Shown: positions 1 to 11,800 of the stretch, piece after piece
How the letters are laid out: each line of letters starts with the position of its first letter
Numbering within the stretch: the stretch's first letter is position 1
Origin: Annona cherimola
Taxonomy: Eukaryota > Streptophyta > Magnoliopsida > Magnoliales > Annonaceae
Direction of reading: 5' to 3'
Length of the DNA: 64,000 bases
Assembly (NCBI GenBank): GCA_030490835.1
Contig: CM059977.1
Coordinates: forward strand, 10,754,765-10,818,764
Notes under the pieces: generated by a model
The model's input: the letters and a program-made list of their open reading frames with translations, nothing else
Told to the model about the DNA's origin: nothing
Database searches by the model: none
Program-made: the position numbers and the translations under genes

Positions 1-319
1 CATTCTTTTCCAAATTTAAGAGTCACAATTATCATGGTTGTTTGAAGATATTGAGTGCAAAATCCTGTCGTTTTGCCCTTTTGGTGACTTTGAAATTGTG
101 TGTCCTGTATATGAGAATGGGAAAAGCTGTTTTTCCTTCTTCAACCTTTGCGTGCCCCTGAAGATATGAAAATGTCGGAATGCTTGCAGTTCTTAAAGAC
201 AAGTGAAATGGGAGAATTGGATGATTAGACTGTTTGGAAAATTATAACGCACAAAACAGTGGTAATTTGAATTTGATTCTGACATTTCTATTTCTGAGCT
301 GTGTGATTCTATTGCACAG

Positions 320-3300
320 TCACCATAACATTTGGAGAGATGCTCAAGTTCCTCAGAGGACTTTTCGCTATTATCATCCTGAATCTAAGAGTTTAGACTT
401 TGCAGCACTTTTATATGACGTAAAGGTATATCATATTTCTATTGCTATATTGATTATGCAAACCTTGTGTCAATGCACTAGTTGAATTGAATTAATGATT
501 CTGATATCTGATAAGAGACAACTACATTGCAAGAAATCCACATGGAAAGTTTAAAAGTACACATTGATTTGCAGTTTTTTTTTTTTTGTTTTTTGTTTTT
601 TGATTTGGTCTCGGGTCAACGACCTGGGACCTCGGGCATCTGTGCTCGGGATGCTGACCAAGATGCCACAGGCGTTGGTCGCTGCAGTTTTTCTTTTTAG
701 TTCTCAGTTTTGATAGTGTTCACTAATTTTCTGTGCTTGGTGCAGCAGTAACTGCATTTGTTGTTTCTTTGCTAGTGATGGGCCCTACAACTGATTAGAT
801 CAATAAGGCTTCCTAAAGAGACTAAACTGTCTCCTCAAAAGTTGAAGACTAATAGGAGGCAAGTTTGATTTATTGGCCTAGATTATGAAAGTAAGAACAT
901 TATTCTCCAACAATATCTTCAACTGGATAGTGCATTATGTTCGGCCTCATATTAAGAATATCCATGATTTGCCATGTTTTTTTATTGTGTGTCATCCACT
1001 GTCCAGTGCACTTAATCTTCCCAGATAACTGATATCATAAGGTGTTGTCTCAAACTTTGGCCCATAGACATTATATTCCCCTTCACTCTATATGCTGTCT
1101 TCTTCATGACTTGAACAACACGCATTGAACTGGGGAATGCATTATGTCCAACTTCAAATTAAGAATCTGTGACCGGCCAGGATTACATACAATCTATCAT
1201 CCATGGTCCGCCACAGTTAATCTTCCCACGTAACAGATATCATAAAGTGGTGTCTCAAACTTTGGCCCATTGACATTATAGTGCCATTTGCTTCATAGGT
1301 TGTCTTCTTCATGGCTTGACATCTCTTGTATTTGAACTTAGGTCCTTATCTTCCTGGTGCTACGTGGAGATATTCAAGGATAATTTCCTTGTCTTTAATT
1401 AATTTTTTTACTTTCTTGTACATTTCTTAATTGTTGGCAATGATACAGAGTATGCATTAATTATCTTCTTCGCCATTTGGGTATGTGCAGAGGGCCCCAA
1501 GTCATTCCTTTTTTGTACTTCATGCATGTGCTCACAATCCAACTGGAATAGATCCCTCTGAAGAACAATGGAGAGAAATTTCCTATCAATTCAAGGTGCC
1601 TTACTCTGTTGTAGAGGTGTAACTTAAATGCTGGCAGTCATACTGATTGCATTTCATATATTTGTTTAATGTTAAAACTACTGCAGGTGAAGAATCACTT
1701 CGCATTTTTTGACATGGCTTATCAAGGTTTTGCAAGTGGTGATCTGGACTCAGATTCTCAAGCTGTTCGTATTTTTACGGAAGACGGCCATTTAATAGGA
1801 TGTGCACAATCATATGCAAAAAACATGGGCTTATATGGACACCGTGTGGGATGCCTAAGGTTCTGCTAGCTGTGTATTCATTTTTGTATCTCATTTTTGC
1901 GTGTTTCAAAATATGCACTCAATTCATAGCCATGTACTGATATTTAACCATGGCTAGTCATCGAGTAATTTCACATTGCATGTTATGGTTTCATAATCAA
2001 ACCAACATTGTTATGACTGAACTGAGTTCAATCAACTGGCTGCACAAACTGCATTATTATCAAGGATTTTGGATGCAGATCAAAAGTGAAAAAATAAAAC
2101 ATTCCCGATTTGCTGATTTTTGTTGCAGAAAAATTAAAAATATTCCTGTGCTGATCTTTTGTAATTCCTTTTTGGAAATCTAAGGCTTACAGTCCTGCCA
2201 TTTTGACTTTTTGCTATGGCACATTCATAATGATAACCATCAGCAAAGTTCCGTTGCTCATTTGTGGGACTCTAGCTCAAGTATTGGAAATGTCCTATAA
2301 TTTAACGTGCCAGGTGATCTGAGATACTTTTGATGCTATTGCACAAATCAAATCAATATCTTATGTTTTCTCTTTGTGACATTGTGGTTGTAACTTTCAG
2401 AGGGAAAATAGTGATGTACTGATGTTGATTGCAAGTGTAAGAGTCCATACTGCATAATTGCTAACTGCAAAATTAGGTAGATTGGCATTTTAGATAAAAT
2501 CTTGATGGTGCTGTATAATCAAAGTATGGAAATATTTATTTTTACTTTCAAATAATTATTTTCCCTTTTTAAAAATTTCTCTCATTTTTAATTTGTAAAT
2601 TTTCTTTTATTTTGCAGTATTCTTTGTAGGGATGAAATTCAAGCATTGACTGTCAGGAGCCAGCTGCAGCAGATTGCCAGGCCAATGTACAGCAACCCAC
2701 CTGCTTATGGTGCTCTACTTGTCAGTACCATCTTGAGTGATCAAAATCTAAAGGAACTTTGGATGGAAGAGATGAGGGTAAAAATTTTGCCACTTCTCTG
2801 AGCAATGGCTACTCAAAATAAGTACCATCTCAAGGATATCCACATTGAGCATCTGCTCTGTCATCTGGCCAAGCTGTCTCCTAGTCTGAAAGTATGGGTT
2901 CAAACAAAAGTTTAAAATAGTCATCATCTTATGTATATGCAGTCTGCTCCTACTGTGAACTGATTAATCTGGATTTCGAGTAGCAAGCCTGATTGATTGG
3001 ACCCAATTCATAAGCATTGTTAATGTTGCTTAATATTGTTAAACAACATGTTGGAAGGGTTATACGCAAGTTGAAATAGACTGCTGCGCTGATGACTTTA
3101 CTATCCACTCCAATAGGTGATGGCTAAAAGCATCATGAACAGGCGGGTGGCTCTAAAGGAGAACCTTGAAAGAATGGGATCTTCTCTCAGCTGGCAACAA
3201 ATAACTGATCAGGTGGGTAGATTTTCCTACAAACTCAGTCTTCTACTAACTCAGCTTGGATCTTCCGGGCTATAATCACCGAGCAAGGTCACACGATTTT

Positions 3301-4372
3301 TAGCATTTGCTGCATGGATGTTGAAAATGCTATAGGATTTCACCTGCTGAGTAACACCTGGAATTTGTTTGTCCTTGAAACAAAAAAATTGAATTTGGTA
3401 AACTCATCTCTAATCAAGATTGTGAACATGCATGGTCAAATTTGGTTTGATGGCTGAGAATTCATCTTTATTGGACGATTTTAACCCTCTGTGCAGTATG
3501 TTCAATTCACTATTATGAGAATAAAATGCAGCATATGGAAAAGAGTAAAGACCCAAAGTTGTATGGTTAGGGTTCCCTAATAATAAATATTTTTATGCCC
3601 AATCCATTCTACCATAGGACTTGGAATGGTAATAGTCGTCGAACCATGAGATCGCCTTTAGCAAATCCGTAGCGAGTCCTCAATACTGAAAATTACTTTT
3701 GCTAGTGCATCTTAGAAATAGGACCCCTAGACTTGTGGATAAGATGATGACTATGTTGTTTCTTATATTGCAGATTGGAATGTTTTGGTACAGTGGTTTG
3801 AAACCTAAACAGGTGGATGAGCTGGCAAACAAGTTTCATATCTACATGAATCGTGATGGTCGTGTCAGGTGAACTATTATTGTTACATGTGCAGTGAAAT
3901 CTATAAAAATTAGATCAAGGACTTCTTGGGTTTTTGAACCAACAATTTCAATGGCTGTTGGGTTTAAATGTTATTGGATTTGGCATTCATTAGGTCCAGT
4001 CAAGACTATATACTGGACTGAATCAGGATTAATGGACAAGTTGGATTTCGATTACATCCATTAGAAAGTGCATGAGATCAACAATGCAGGTAAGGACAAC
4101 TTGTAATCTACATCCTCTGGAAAGTGCATAAGGTCCACCATGAATGCCAACCAATTTTCATATAGAAGATTGACTTAAGAAAAAAATAAAAATTCATATA
4201 GCAGATAACTTACAATCCTCACTTTTGAATCCCACCATATAGAGATACTTGCATCAATTACTGAGCATTCACCATTCATTCACAGTGAATGTTTTTCAGC
4301 ATGGCAGGCGTAACTGCAGGCAACCTGGGCTATTTGGCTAATGCAGTGCATGAGGTCTCAAAGGGTATGTGA
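320..4372 (+). CDS. ASP1: Aspartate aminotransferase, mitochondrial type (3' part; 5' end outside window)
   Basis: PLP-dependent transamination between aspartate and 2-oxoglutarate. Exons: 320-425, 1491-1595, 1687-1859, 2618-2777, 3117-3212, 3774-3868 and 4300-4372 (TGA). All introns are GT..AG and phases fit, giving 268 visible residues of a family usually about 400-430 long, so roughly the first 160 residues lie to the left. Visible motifs: [22 protein letters not shown] (substrate/PLP Asn), [12 protein letters not shown] (PLP-binding Asp and Tyr), [10 protein letters not shown] with the Schiff-base Lys, HRVGCL, and GRVSMAG with the carboxylate-binding Arg. From memory, the [13 protein letters not shown] segment matches Arabidopsis mitochondrial ASP1 better than the cytosolic/plastid forms. 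Some usually constant positions differ (RAPSHS where APEGS is typical; MFWYSG for MFCYSG), but no stop or frameshift is visible and the active site is intact, so I read it as functional. The targeting peptide cannot be seen. Confidence 0.93.
925..1330. repeat. Tandem duplication (~205 bp x 2) in aminotransferase intron
   Basis: Two diverged direct copies, about 925-1130 and 1131-1330, offset 205-207 bases. Shared blocks include TGCATTATGT (931 and 1138), TTAATCTTCCCA and TGTCTCAAACTTTGGCCCAT (1046 and 1251). They lie in the intron between the exons ending at 425 and starting at 1491. No coding potential is seen. Confidence 0.75.
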
Positions 4373-5905
4373 AAAGGCTAATCCATTTCATTGTATGCTG
4401 ACCCAATTGGGGTAATCTATGTTGGGGTGCTCCAGCAGGCAGTGCCTTGGGGAATGGTTTTGGGTTTGAATCTGGACAGTGCGTAGTTTTTAAATGTGAC
4501 AAATGGCTCCTATTATGTCTTTATTAACCAAGTAGGTTTTCTTTCTTTTTTTTTTGTTTTTGTTTTTTTGTTTCTGGCTTGTTTAGGGTTATTGTGTGTT
4601 TCTTTCGGTTTATGAAGTTGGAGCTCCTTGAAATTGTATTTAGAGAAAGCCTGGGAAATTAGTATGTACTACTGAGTACTGATTGGATGTTGAGAATTTT
4701 AACTTGGCTGATCTCGCAGTGCCGGGGGCGAAAATTTTTATTTGAAACAAACCATGGGTTCCATTTGCAAGAAGTAGCCCAAGGAAAAGGCTGCTTAGCT
4801 GCTAATGCATGACATATATGTCCAAACTTGCAAGTTGAATGATTCGAGTTCAAAATTTAATTGCTACATGGCAATGCGGGCAGCCTAAAAAATTGGGTAA
4901 TAGCTGCCCACTTGAAGTCATTCACAATTTGGGAGAGCCATAATAATGATGTTGATAAATGTTTCAGTGATTCTAGATGCTTGATATAACTAGTAATTTT
5001 TGATTTGGCATTTTGGTCAAATTGTGATCACGATGTCTGTGAATCATATTGAAAAGATCTGGTGTCCTTTTCATTGTCAAGATATACAAAATTCCGAGGA
5101 TCTCCTACAAATCTGCGCTTTGAAAATGGGCAAGATATTCGGAGAAAATGAAGACTGAGACAGCAAACTGATCCACTTGTGATTCACAGCATCCAAAAAC
5201 CCAAGGAGATAAATGGGAAATCATGCTGAATTAGTGAATGACTAAGAAGACATGATTGTTTCTTCTGGCCTAGGAAACTCATTCATCTGTTGGCTTGGGA
5301 ATAATAATAAATGAAAATTCCATGGATGAAGGTTATTGTAAGTTTTCAGGCAAGGATCTCTGAACTTTAAGAACATGCAAACTAGTAAGACGATTCCACT
5401 TGGAAAAAGTGGGCCACAGGTCTCTCAATTTCCTACTTGAAGAATTGGGTCGTTTAAATATAAATCTTAATTCAAACTGACACTATTCTTCATTTTTAAA
5501 TATAAATTTTAATTCAAGCTGTCACTTTCTTCATCCTGAGAACGATTCCAATGGTACAAAATGACAAAAGTTCTGGATATGCATACAGAGAACGGATATG
5601 TTTTGTGATGCAAGCACAAGCTATTGAAATCTCTAGTCACAGAGGGTGTTGAAACAGTCAACTCTATTCGTCATATCAATAATGCCCAGATGATTTTCTT
5701 CTTAAAAAAAAAAGCCCAAATGATAGATGGTGGTCATGTTTCCCGCACGTGAATTTCACTACACAACTTTTAAATGTCTTACCGACGACTATCAATCCCT
5801 CAGCCGCTGGAGGCAGATTTCAGTGGCTACTGATGAGTCAGGTATGAGCTAATGAAGCACCATTATCAAATATCAAATTGACATCACATCATCAAGGTTT
5901 GTGTT

Positions 5906-5943
<38 letters not shown>

Positions 5944-6394
5944 CAGAGTGTTGAGTGTCCACATGTAAAGGGAAGCTGCTTTTTCTCAACTGTTTTAATT
6001 TAGATTTTACTTTTTCTATCTTGGGCAAGTGCTAGAATGTCTGTGGCAATCCAAACGGTAGCAACATTGCCCTAAGTGACTTAACACCATAAAGTAAAAT
6101 CTGGTTTTTGATTCTGTTGTGTTTTTTATTCTATCGGTTCCACTTCCTGAAATCTTTCGTTTTATTTTCCTCCTTATGCCTGAACAAATATTGAAAATGA
6201 AAACTTTAATCCAAACAAGATTTTTTTTCCCTATGAATTTCACTTTTCCTCATGAAATAATGGTTGAGTAAAGACTAAGATGAGAAGTAAATATTTTCAA
6301 AAATCAATTTGATTTTATGCTAGGAATATAAACCACTAAAAGTTGCCTTCTTGTTTGAAAGTAATTTAAGCAGTGTAGAGGAAGAAAAAAAACC
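4373..6394. other. Intergenic region downstream of the aminotransferase
   Basis: No gene recognised. It presumably includes the aminotransferase 3' UTR. A pure (AG)16 microsatellite lies at 5907-5938. Short open frames here show no family resemblance. Confidence 0.6.
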
Positions 6395-7740
6395 TATAGA
6401 TAATTTTTATTTATTTAGGAAAAGCGTTTGATAGGGTTCCCAGAAAAATTAATATAGGTATTGAAAAAGAAAAGAATTATCATTAAACAAATATAAGGAC
6501 CATAAGTGAAGACAGCAGTGATTTTCCAAGTGCGGTAGGATTGAATCAAGGCACAGGAATAAGTCATTACTTTTTCACTTGTAGATGAACTTCCTAGATA
6601 TTTATTAGAAAAAGCATTTTACTGCATGTTATTTGCAAATGATACCATTCTAATGGGCGAAACAAGTGGAGGAGTAAACTTATAATTAATCAAGCGGAAA
6701 CATATTCTGGAATTTAATGGTTTTAGAATTAGTTGAACAAAAATTTAATATGTGGAATGCAACTTTAATAATATCAAGTACCTCGATGAAGAATCACTAA
6801 AGATTTCAAATCAAGCAGTACTGCGGCTAGCGCAGGTGGCAGGGGCTTAGGCTCCTTTAGCGTAGGTCGTGGGTTCGAATCCCACGTTGGGATTTCGACC
6901 CGAAAAAATGGTGTGGGAGCTGTGGTCTCCCTTTGAGGTTGGGTGGGAGCTGTTGTTTCTCTTGGGCTGGATAGAAGCTGTTCTTCCTAATTCGTTAGTG
7001 GAGCTGTGTCTCCAGATTTCTTTGGAAGAGTTATGTATCTCCTTGTTTGTAAGAATGTTTCAGAACTACAATGTAATCTGTGTTGAGATGTATGTAAATA
7101 TAAACCATAAAAAAAAAGAACTAATCATTTTTAGTATTTAGGATTAATAGTTGAAGAAAATAAGGAGATCGAGGCAGGCATTATGCATAAATTTAAGTAA
7201 GATGGAAGAAATGGTAAAGTGCTTCACGAATTTTATATGATTATCGAGTTCTAATTAAATTAAAAGAATTTTATCAGACAACAACTAGACCGTTATATGA
7301 GGTAGAATGTTAGGTTGTTAAAGAGCAACATATATGTAGAACGAGTATAGTAGAAATGAAAATAACAGCATGAGAGTGGTAGAATAAGAAAAATAAAATT
7401 AAAAATGAAGTAATTTGAGATAATGAAACCAATAGGCAATAGGTGATAAAAATAAAGGAAAAAGACTATGGTGGTTTGAACATATTAAATAGAGGCCTGG
7501 AATGACCCCAATTTAGGGAGAAATTTATTTAAGTAGAAAATAGTAAGAAAACTAGAGGAAGACTTAAAAAATATGGATGGAAGTAATTAAATAAGATATG
7601 AAAAAGTTAAAAATTACTGAAAATGTAATTTATAATTGTCAAAAATGGCATAATAGGATCCGCGTATTCGACCTTACAAAGGTGGAAAGTAGCTGTTGAC
7701 GAAGAAGAATTGCACCTTACACTTGCCTCAACCCAAATTA
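6395..7740 (+). mobile_element. Decayed RTE-type LINE reverse-transcriptase fragment, split by a SINE
   Basis: Conceptual translation with many stops and frameshifts follows the C-terminal half of a plant RTE-like LINE polyprotein: GKAFDRVP near 6425, a LNQGTGIS-like RT block near 6545, a degraded catalytic-loop region near 6630, KYLDEESLKISNQ near 6780, then after the SINE YLGLIVEENKEIEA (7133-7180), a WWFEHIK-like block near 7475, and GIIGSAYS and VAVDEEELHL near 7650-7720. Family assignment rests on remembered RT order and the typical C-terminal tail. Both ends are uncertain and the element is not mobile. Confidence 0.7.
6823..7117 (+). mobile_element. tRNA-derived SINE nested in the LINE fragment
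   Basis: It begins with a tRNA-like head: A box CTAGCGCAGGTGGC (6827-6840) and a perfect B box GGTTCGAATCC (6872-6882). A tRNA-unrelated body with repeated GGGAGCTG-type words follows, then an A-run at 7109-7117. The RTE coding track stops at its left edge and resumes at its right, which shows insertion. No clear target duplication was found. Similar 3' ends occur at 25417-25613 and 58027-58281. Confidence 0.82.
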
Positions 7741-8859
7741 AAAATGAAACTGAATCCAAATAGGACATGTTGCAGTATTCATGGCACTTTTGAATGTCTG
7801 AAATGACGGGAGTCCCAGAGTGGTGGGCCACATGAAGTTCATGAAATCCGTAGTGGGATGCCACGTTTTGCCACTCATGGTTGTAGCTGAACAAAAATAT
7901 TGTAATAAAATGGTAGTTGAGCTTCTTCTACGGCCTACCAATCTCTGGATACTTCCCACCGTAAAGTAATTTCACTTTCTAGCTATCTCTGTTGCTTGAT
8001 CTTTTGGTAATAGTTATCAATTGGGCGATTTGGTGTGTTTATCAAACCGACGGCCACTTACTGTTGCTAGCATTGGAACAGGTGTTGAAGAAAATGGTGG
8101 GGGCCAACCAGATACCATTTTTGTCTTAGTTTATGAGGGCCACTGCTCTTTGTTCTTTGGACTTGTACGCAATTTTGGCTACGAAAAGGAAAGGGAGGAT
8201 AAAAAAGATGATTGTGATGGCAATTCGGTGGCTGTATTTGGTTTTAGTGTGGCTGCATCAGAAATTGCAGTGGATAGGTAGCCCTAAGGAAAAGCTGACG
8301 AAAGTCTAAGCAGCTTGAGCCCGAAAAGCGAAAAATGGGTCCATCTTACCAGATATCACTAACTTTGGCCGTTTTTGAGAGAGAAATTGGGAAAACGGGG
8401 GAAATGGATTTATCAATTGATGTCTTGGATGTTGGAAAAAAGTTACAATAGGTTCTTAAAGAGTCCATTCAACCTAGTAGCAAGATATTTGTTACATGTA
8501 AAACAGCCACCATTGAACAACTGTACCAAAAAGTTAACACAACAGAAATGTTCATGACCATCCTTTTACACACGGGTATGACAGTATGAAGACAGCTACG
8601 GTACATCTTAATATTTTGCTAGCAACAAGATGCACTGGGACTAGAGCTTTTTGAGCCAAAGCCAAACTTCCAAACTGCATGTTCTACCTCTCGGTTAGAC
8701 GATTATTGGTTTAACTTACTATATATATATATATTCGTAATCCATCAGCTCTAGTCCCAAAGCATCTTCTTGGATGAATGTGGATGTACTCAAGCAAATC
8801 TCTAAAGAGTTCATTTCCCCAATACTAAGTGGTGGCAAAAGGGTTGCATGTGATCTCTC
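7741..8859. other. Intergenic region between LINE remnant and NPF gene
   Basis: Short open frames (for example 8021-8281) have no recognisable domain. The last part must hold the 3' UTR and terminator of the leftward NPF gene. A short (TA)n run lies near 8722-8734. Confidence 0.5.
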
Positions 8860-11800
8860 CTAGACCTGAATGCTCAAAGAAGAAGGTGCTGTTGCAGCTT
8901 TGGCCTCCATTTCAATAGATGAAACCTTTCCTTCAAGCATTCCTTCGTTAACCTCCCTCTTGTAGTTGAATCCGTGCGATACCCAAAGAAAGCTGGCTAA
9001 GTTAACTACACATATGAGTGTAAGGAAGGCATAGTAGTAGTCCAAATGAGAATCATTGAGGTTGTCTCCTATCCAGCTCTTTCTACCATTTCGCTTTGTG
9101 ATCTTATCCACCACGGTGACCAGAAAGCTGTTTAGGAAGTTGCCCACTCCAATCCCACTTGTGAAGAATGTGGTGCCCAAGCTCTGCATCTCCTCTGGGG
9201 ATTGGTCATAGAAGAATTCAAGTAAACCAATGGCATTGAAGACATCTCCAATGCCCAACAAGATGTATTGTGGCATCAACCAAAAGATGCTCATTGGGAC
9301 AACATCTTTGGCACTTGTGATTCCATGCTCCTTGATCACATGTATCCTTCTGAGCTCCACAAAGTAGGCTACAATGGTGACCAGAATTTGGAACAAGAAG
9401 CCAATGCCAAGCCTTTGGAGAAGGGTGATGCCCCTTGGGTTGCCAGTCCTTCGACGCATGAACGGCACAAAGTATCGGTCATAGATGGGCACTGAGAGAA
9501 GCATGGAGAGAGTGACAAAGCCTCCCAGCGATGCAGCTGGGATTTGGAAGCCATGGGAGAGGTTGCGGTCCAGGGTAGTTCCTTGTTTGACAAAGAGGGT
9601 GTTGACTTGAGCCCAGATGGTGCTGGGAATTAGAGTTACAAGCCAGATTATTGTCATTCCAAGGACGAGTTTGGTTTCTTCAACTTGGGTCACAGTGCAT
9701 GGAGCAGAAGAGTCACCCACCATACCTTCCTTGATTGCAGCCTTGTCAAGGAACCTGAATTGAACCCAAAAACAAAAAAGGGCCAGGAAAAAAAAAAAAA
9801 AAAACAGTGGAAATTTTAGACTCAATAGTGGCTTAATCAATATAGAAAGAATACCTTATCTTCATAGCCAATTTATTAAAACTCAATCCTAGTACAAATG
9901 ATTTTTTTTTGTTTGTTTGTTTGTTTGGATGCTTCCCCAGTACAAATGATTGAATGCTCATCCATCCCTATCGCCAGGCTGGATGCCAGTGATTCAGGTA
10001 CGAAATTATTTGCTGGGCGAGGAGGTCGGTGGACGAGTCACAATCAGTCTCAATTGATCCGTGGTGTGGAATATCATCTAAAAATTGTTGGGTGGGTGCT
10101 GCAGAGCAGACTCCAAATCCTATGTAGTCAACCCAACCCAACCCAACCGTCCATGTGAGAAAAGCATAGCAGCAGATGGGCAAGCTTCATGGGTTTTGGT
10201 GATGGTGGAAGTCCCTATCGCTATCATCACGGTTAGCTAGGTACGATTCGTCACTTTGGCTAGAATAATGTATTAATTAGAGAAAAGGACCATATATGCA
10301 TGCTTTACGACAAATATAAGATATGGGATCAACAGGAAAAAACCACTTCTTTTTGGTTGGTTATCATGAGGTGGCTCCTCATTAGCCACACACACACCCT
10401 GAAAGAGACAAGATTATTTATTTATTTATTTATTTTTTAAATTGTCTGTGCAAAAAATTTAGCATTGGCCACAAAGCACCAATTGTGGTTGTTCTGACAG
10501 CAAGCACCAGCCTCCCAAATATTGCAGGCAGGTGCAGTAGTCATGAGGATAAGGAGAACTTATTTTCCTCGACTCTACAAGTTCCTGAGTTCTGACCGAC
10601 CCTCCTGTCATCATCTTCAGCTCCCGACTCATCATCCTTGTACAGGACTCACCATTTCTCTTGTCTACTAAATGCCCGCATGAGAAAAAGCACTTGTATC
10701 CTCCAAAAAGGAAAAGGAAAAATCACAACTGTACTTATTTCCCTTTTTAATTTTTCTCTCATTTTGTTTCTTTTTCTTAATTTCCGAACATACTCAGAAG
10801 CAAAATTTACCAATATAGGTACTGCTTTTTTGCAACAAGGTTACATTTAAATTTTTGGTGTAATCTCATCCATTTTGACTTGCTTTGATGGTGATGTAAA
10901 ATTTACTTCATTCATTGTATTTAATATCATTTGTTTAGTTAGGAAATCAAATTTTCTCTAAACAAGAGATATGCACGAACAACATTTGCTTAAAAAAATT
11001 ACATACACATGTAAATTATAACAAATGATTAAATTTATTTACATACGTAATAGAATGTAAAAATAATTTATAAAATTATTTATTTACATAAGAATGATAT
11101 TTAAGTTAAAACTATTTTATTATGTTCATTTTATGCTTTTTTCAAAATGAGGTCCATGTATATCTTTGATTTATATGAAACTTGATCTTATAGCAAAATC
11201 AATAATTCTAAATGCAATATGCAGAGGGAATTTTACGTCGCCATTGAGGTGGGCCAAAATGGATGAGGTTACACTAAAAAACGTTAGTATAATCCGGATA
11301 CAATCAAGCGGGACCTCAATGAGATACATAGCACGAACATTTGGAAACCGTCTGGCTTGTTCAAGCAATATGGCCCATAGTTTATATGGCTTAGACGTTA
11401 TGCGCAATGACGTATGCACCATGAACAGAAATCAGCAGATATCAAAAGATAGTTATATATAGCATGGTGATGGTGCAATGAGCTCACCTGAAAGCCGGAG
11501 TATGAAGCACACGCCGTTTTCCTGTGATGACATAATGCTGAGGTTCAAGCTCATAGAGCTCGGATAGGTTGGCAGGATGCTGAAGCAATCTGTTTCTGAT
11601 GGCGGCAACCCACACCCGAAGCAGACCCGTGGCTGGGTTCTTAGTCCTCCTAACCTTGTGTCGATAATAAGGGGTTCCAACGTAGAAAATGAACAGAGAA
11701 ACTATGAGCCCTGTGGTTGGAATTCCATACCCCAACCCCCACCCCAAGTTCTCTTGTATGTACACAAGGCCAAGTGTGGCAAATAGCGCACCCAAGAAGG

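Noticed and set aside
1..319. Further upstream aminotransferase exon
   Set aside because: No segment resembling the expected preceding exon was found; earlier exons must lie outside the window.
6823..6895. Possible functional tRNA gene
   Set aside because: The A and B boxes are good, but no cloverleaf acceptor stem closes it and a long body with A-tail follows; it is a SINE head.
7607..7959. Two overlapping minus-strand open frames
   Set aside because: They are partly antisense to the LINE tail and have no motif of their own.
9268..9495. Open frame opposite NPF exon 4
   Set aside because: Antisense shadow of the transporter exon.
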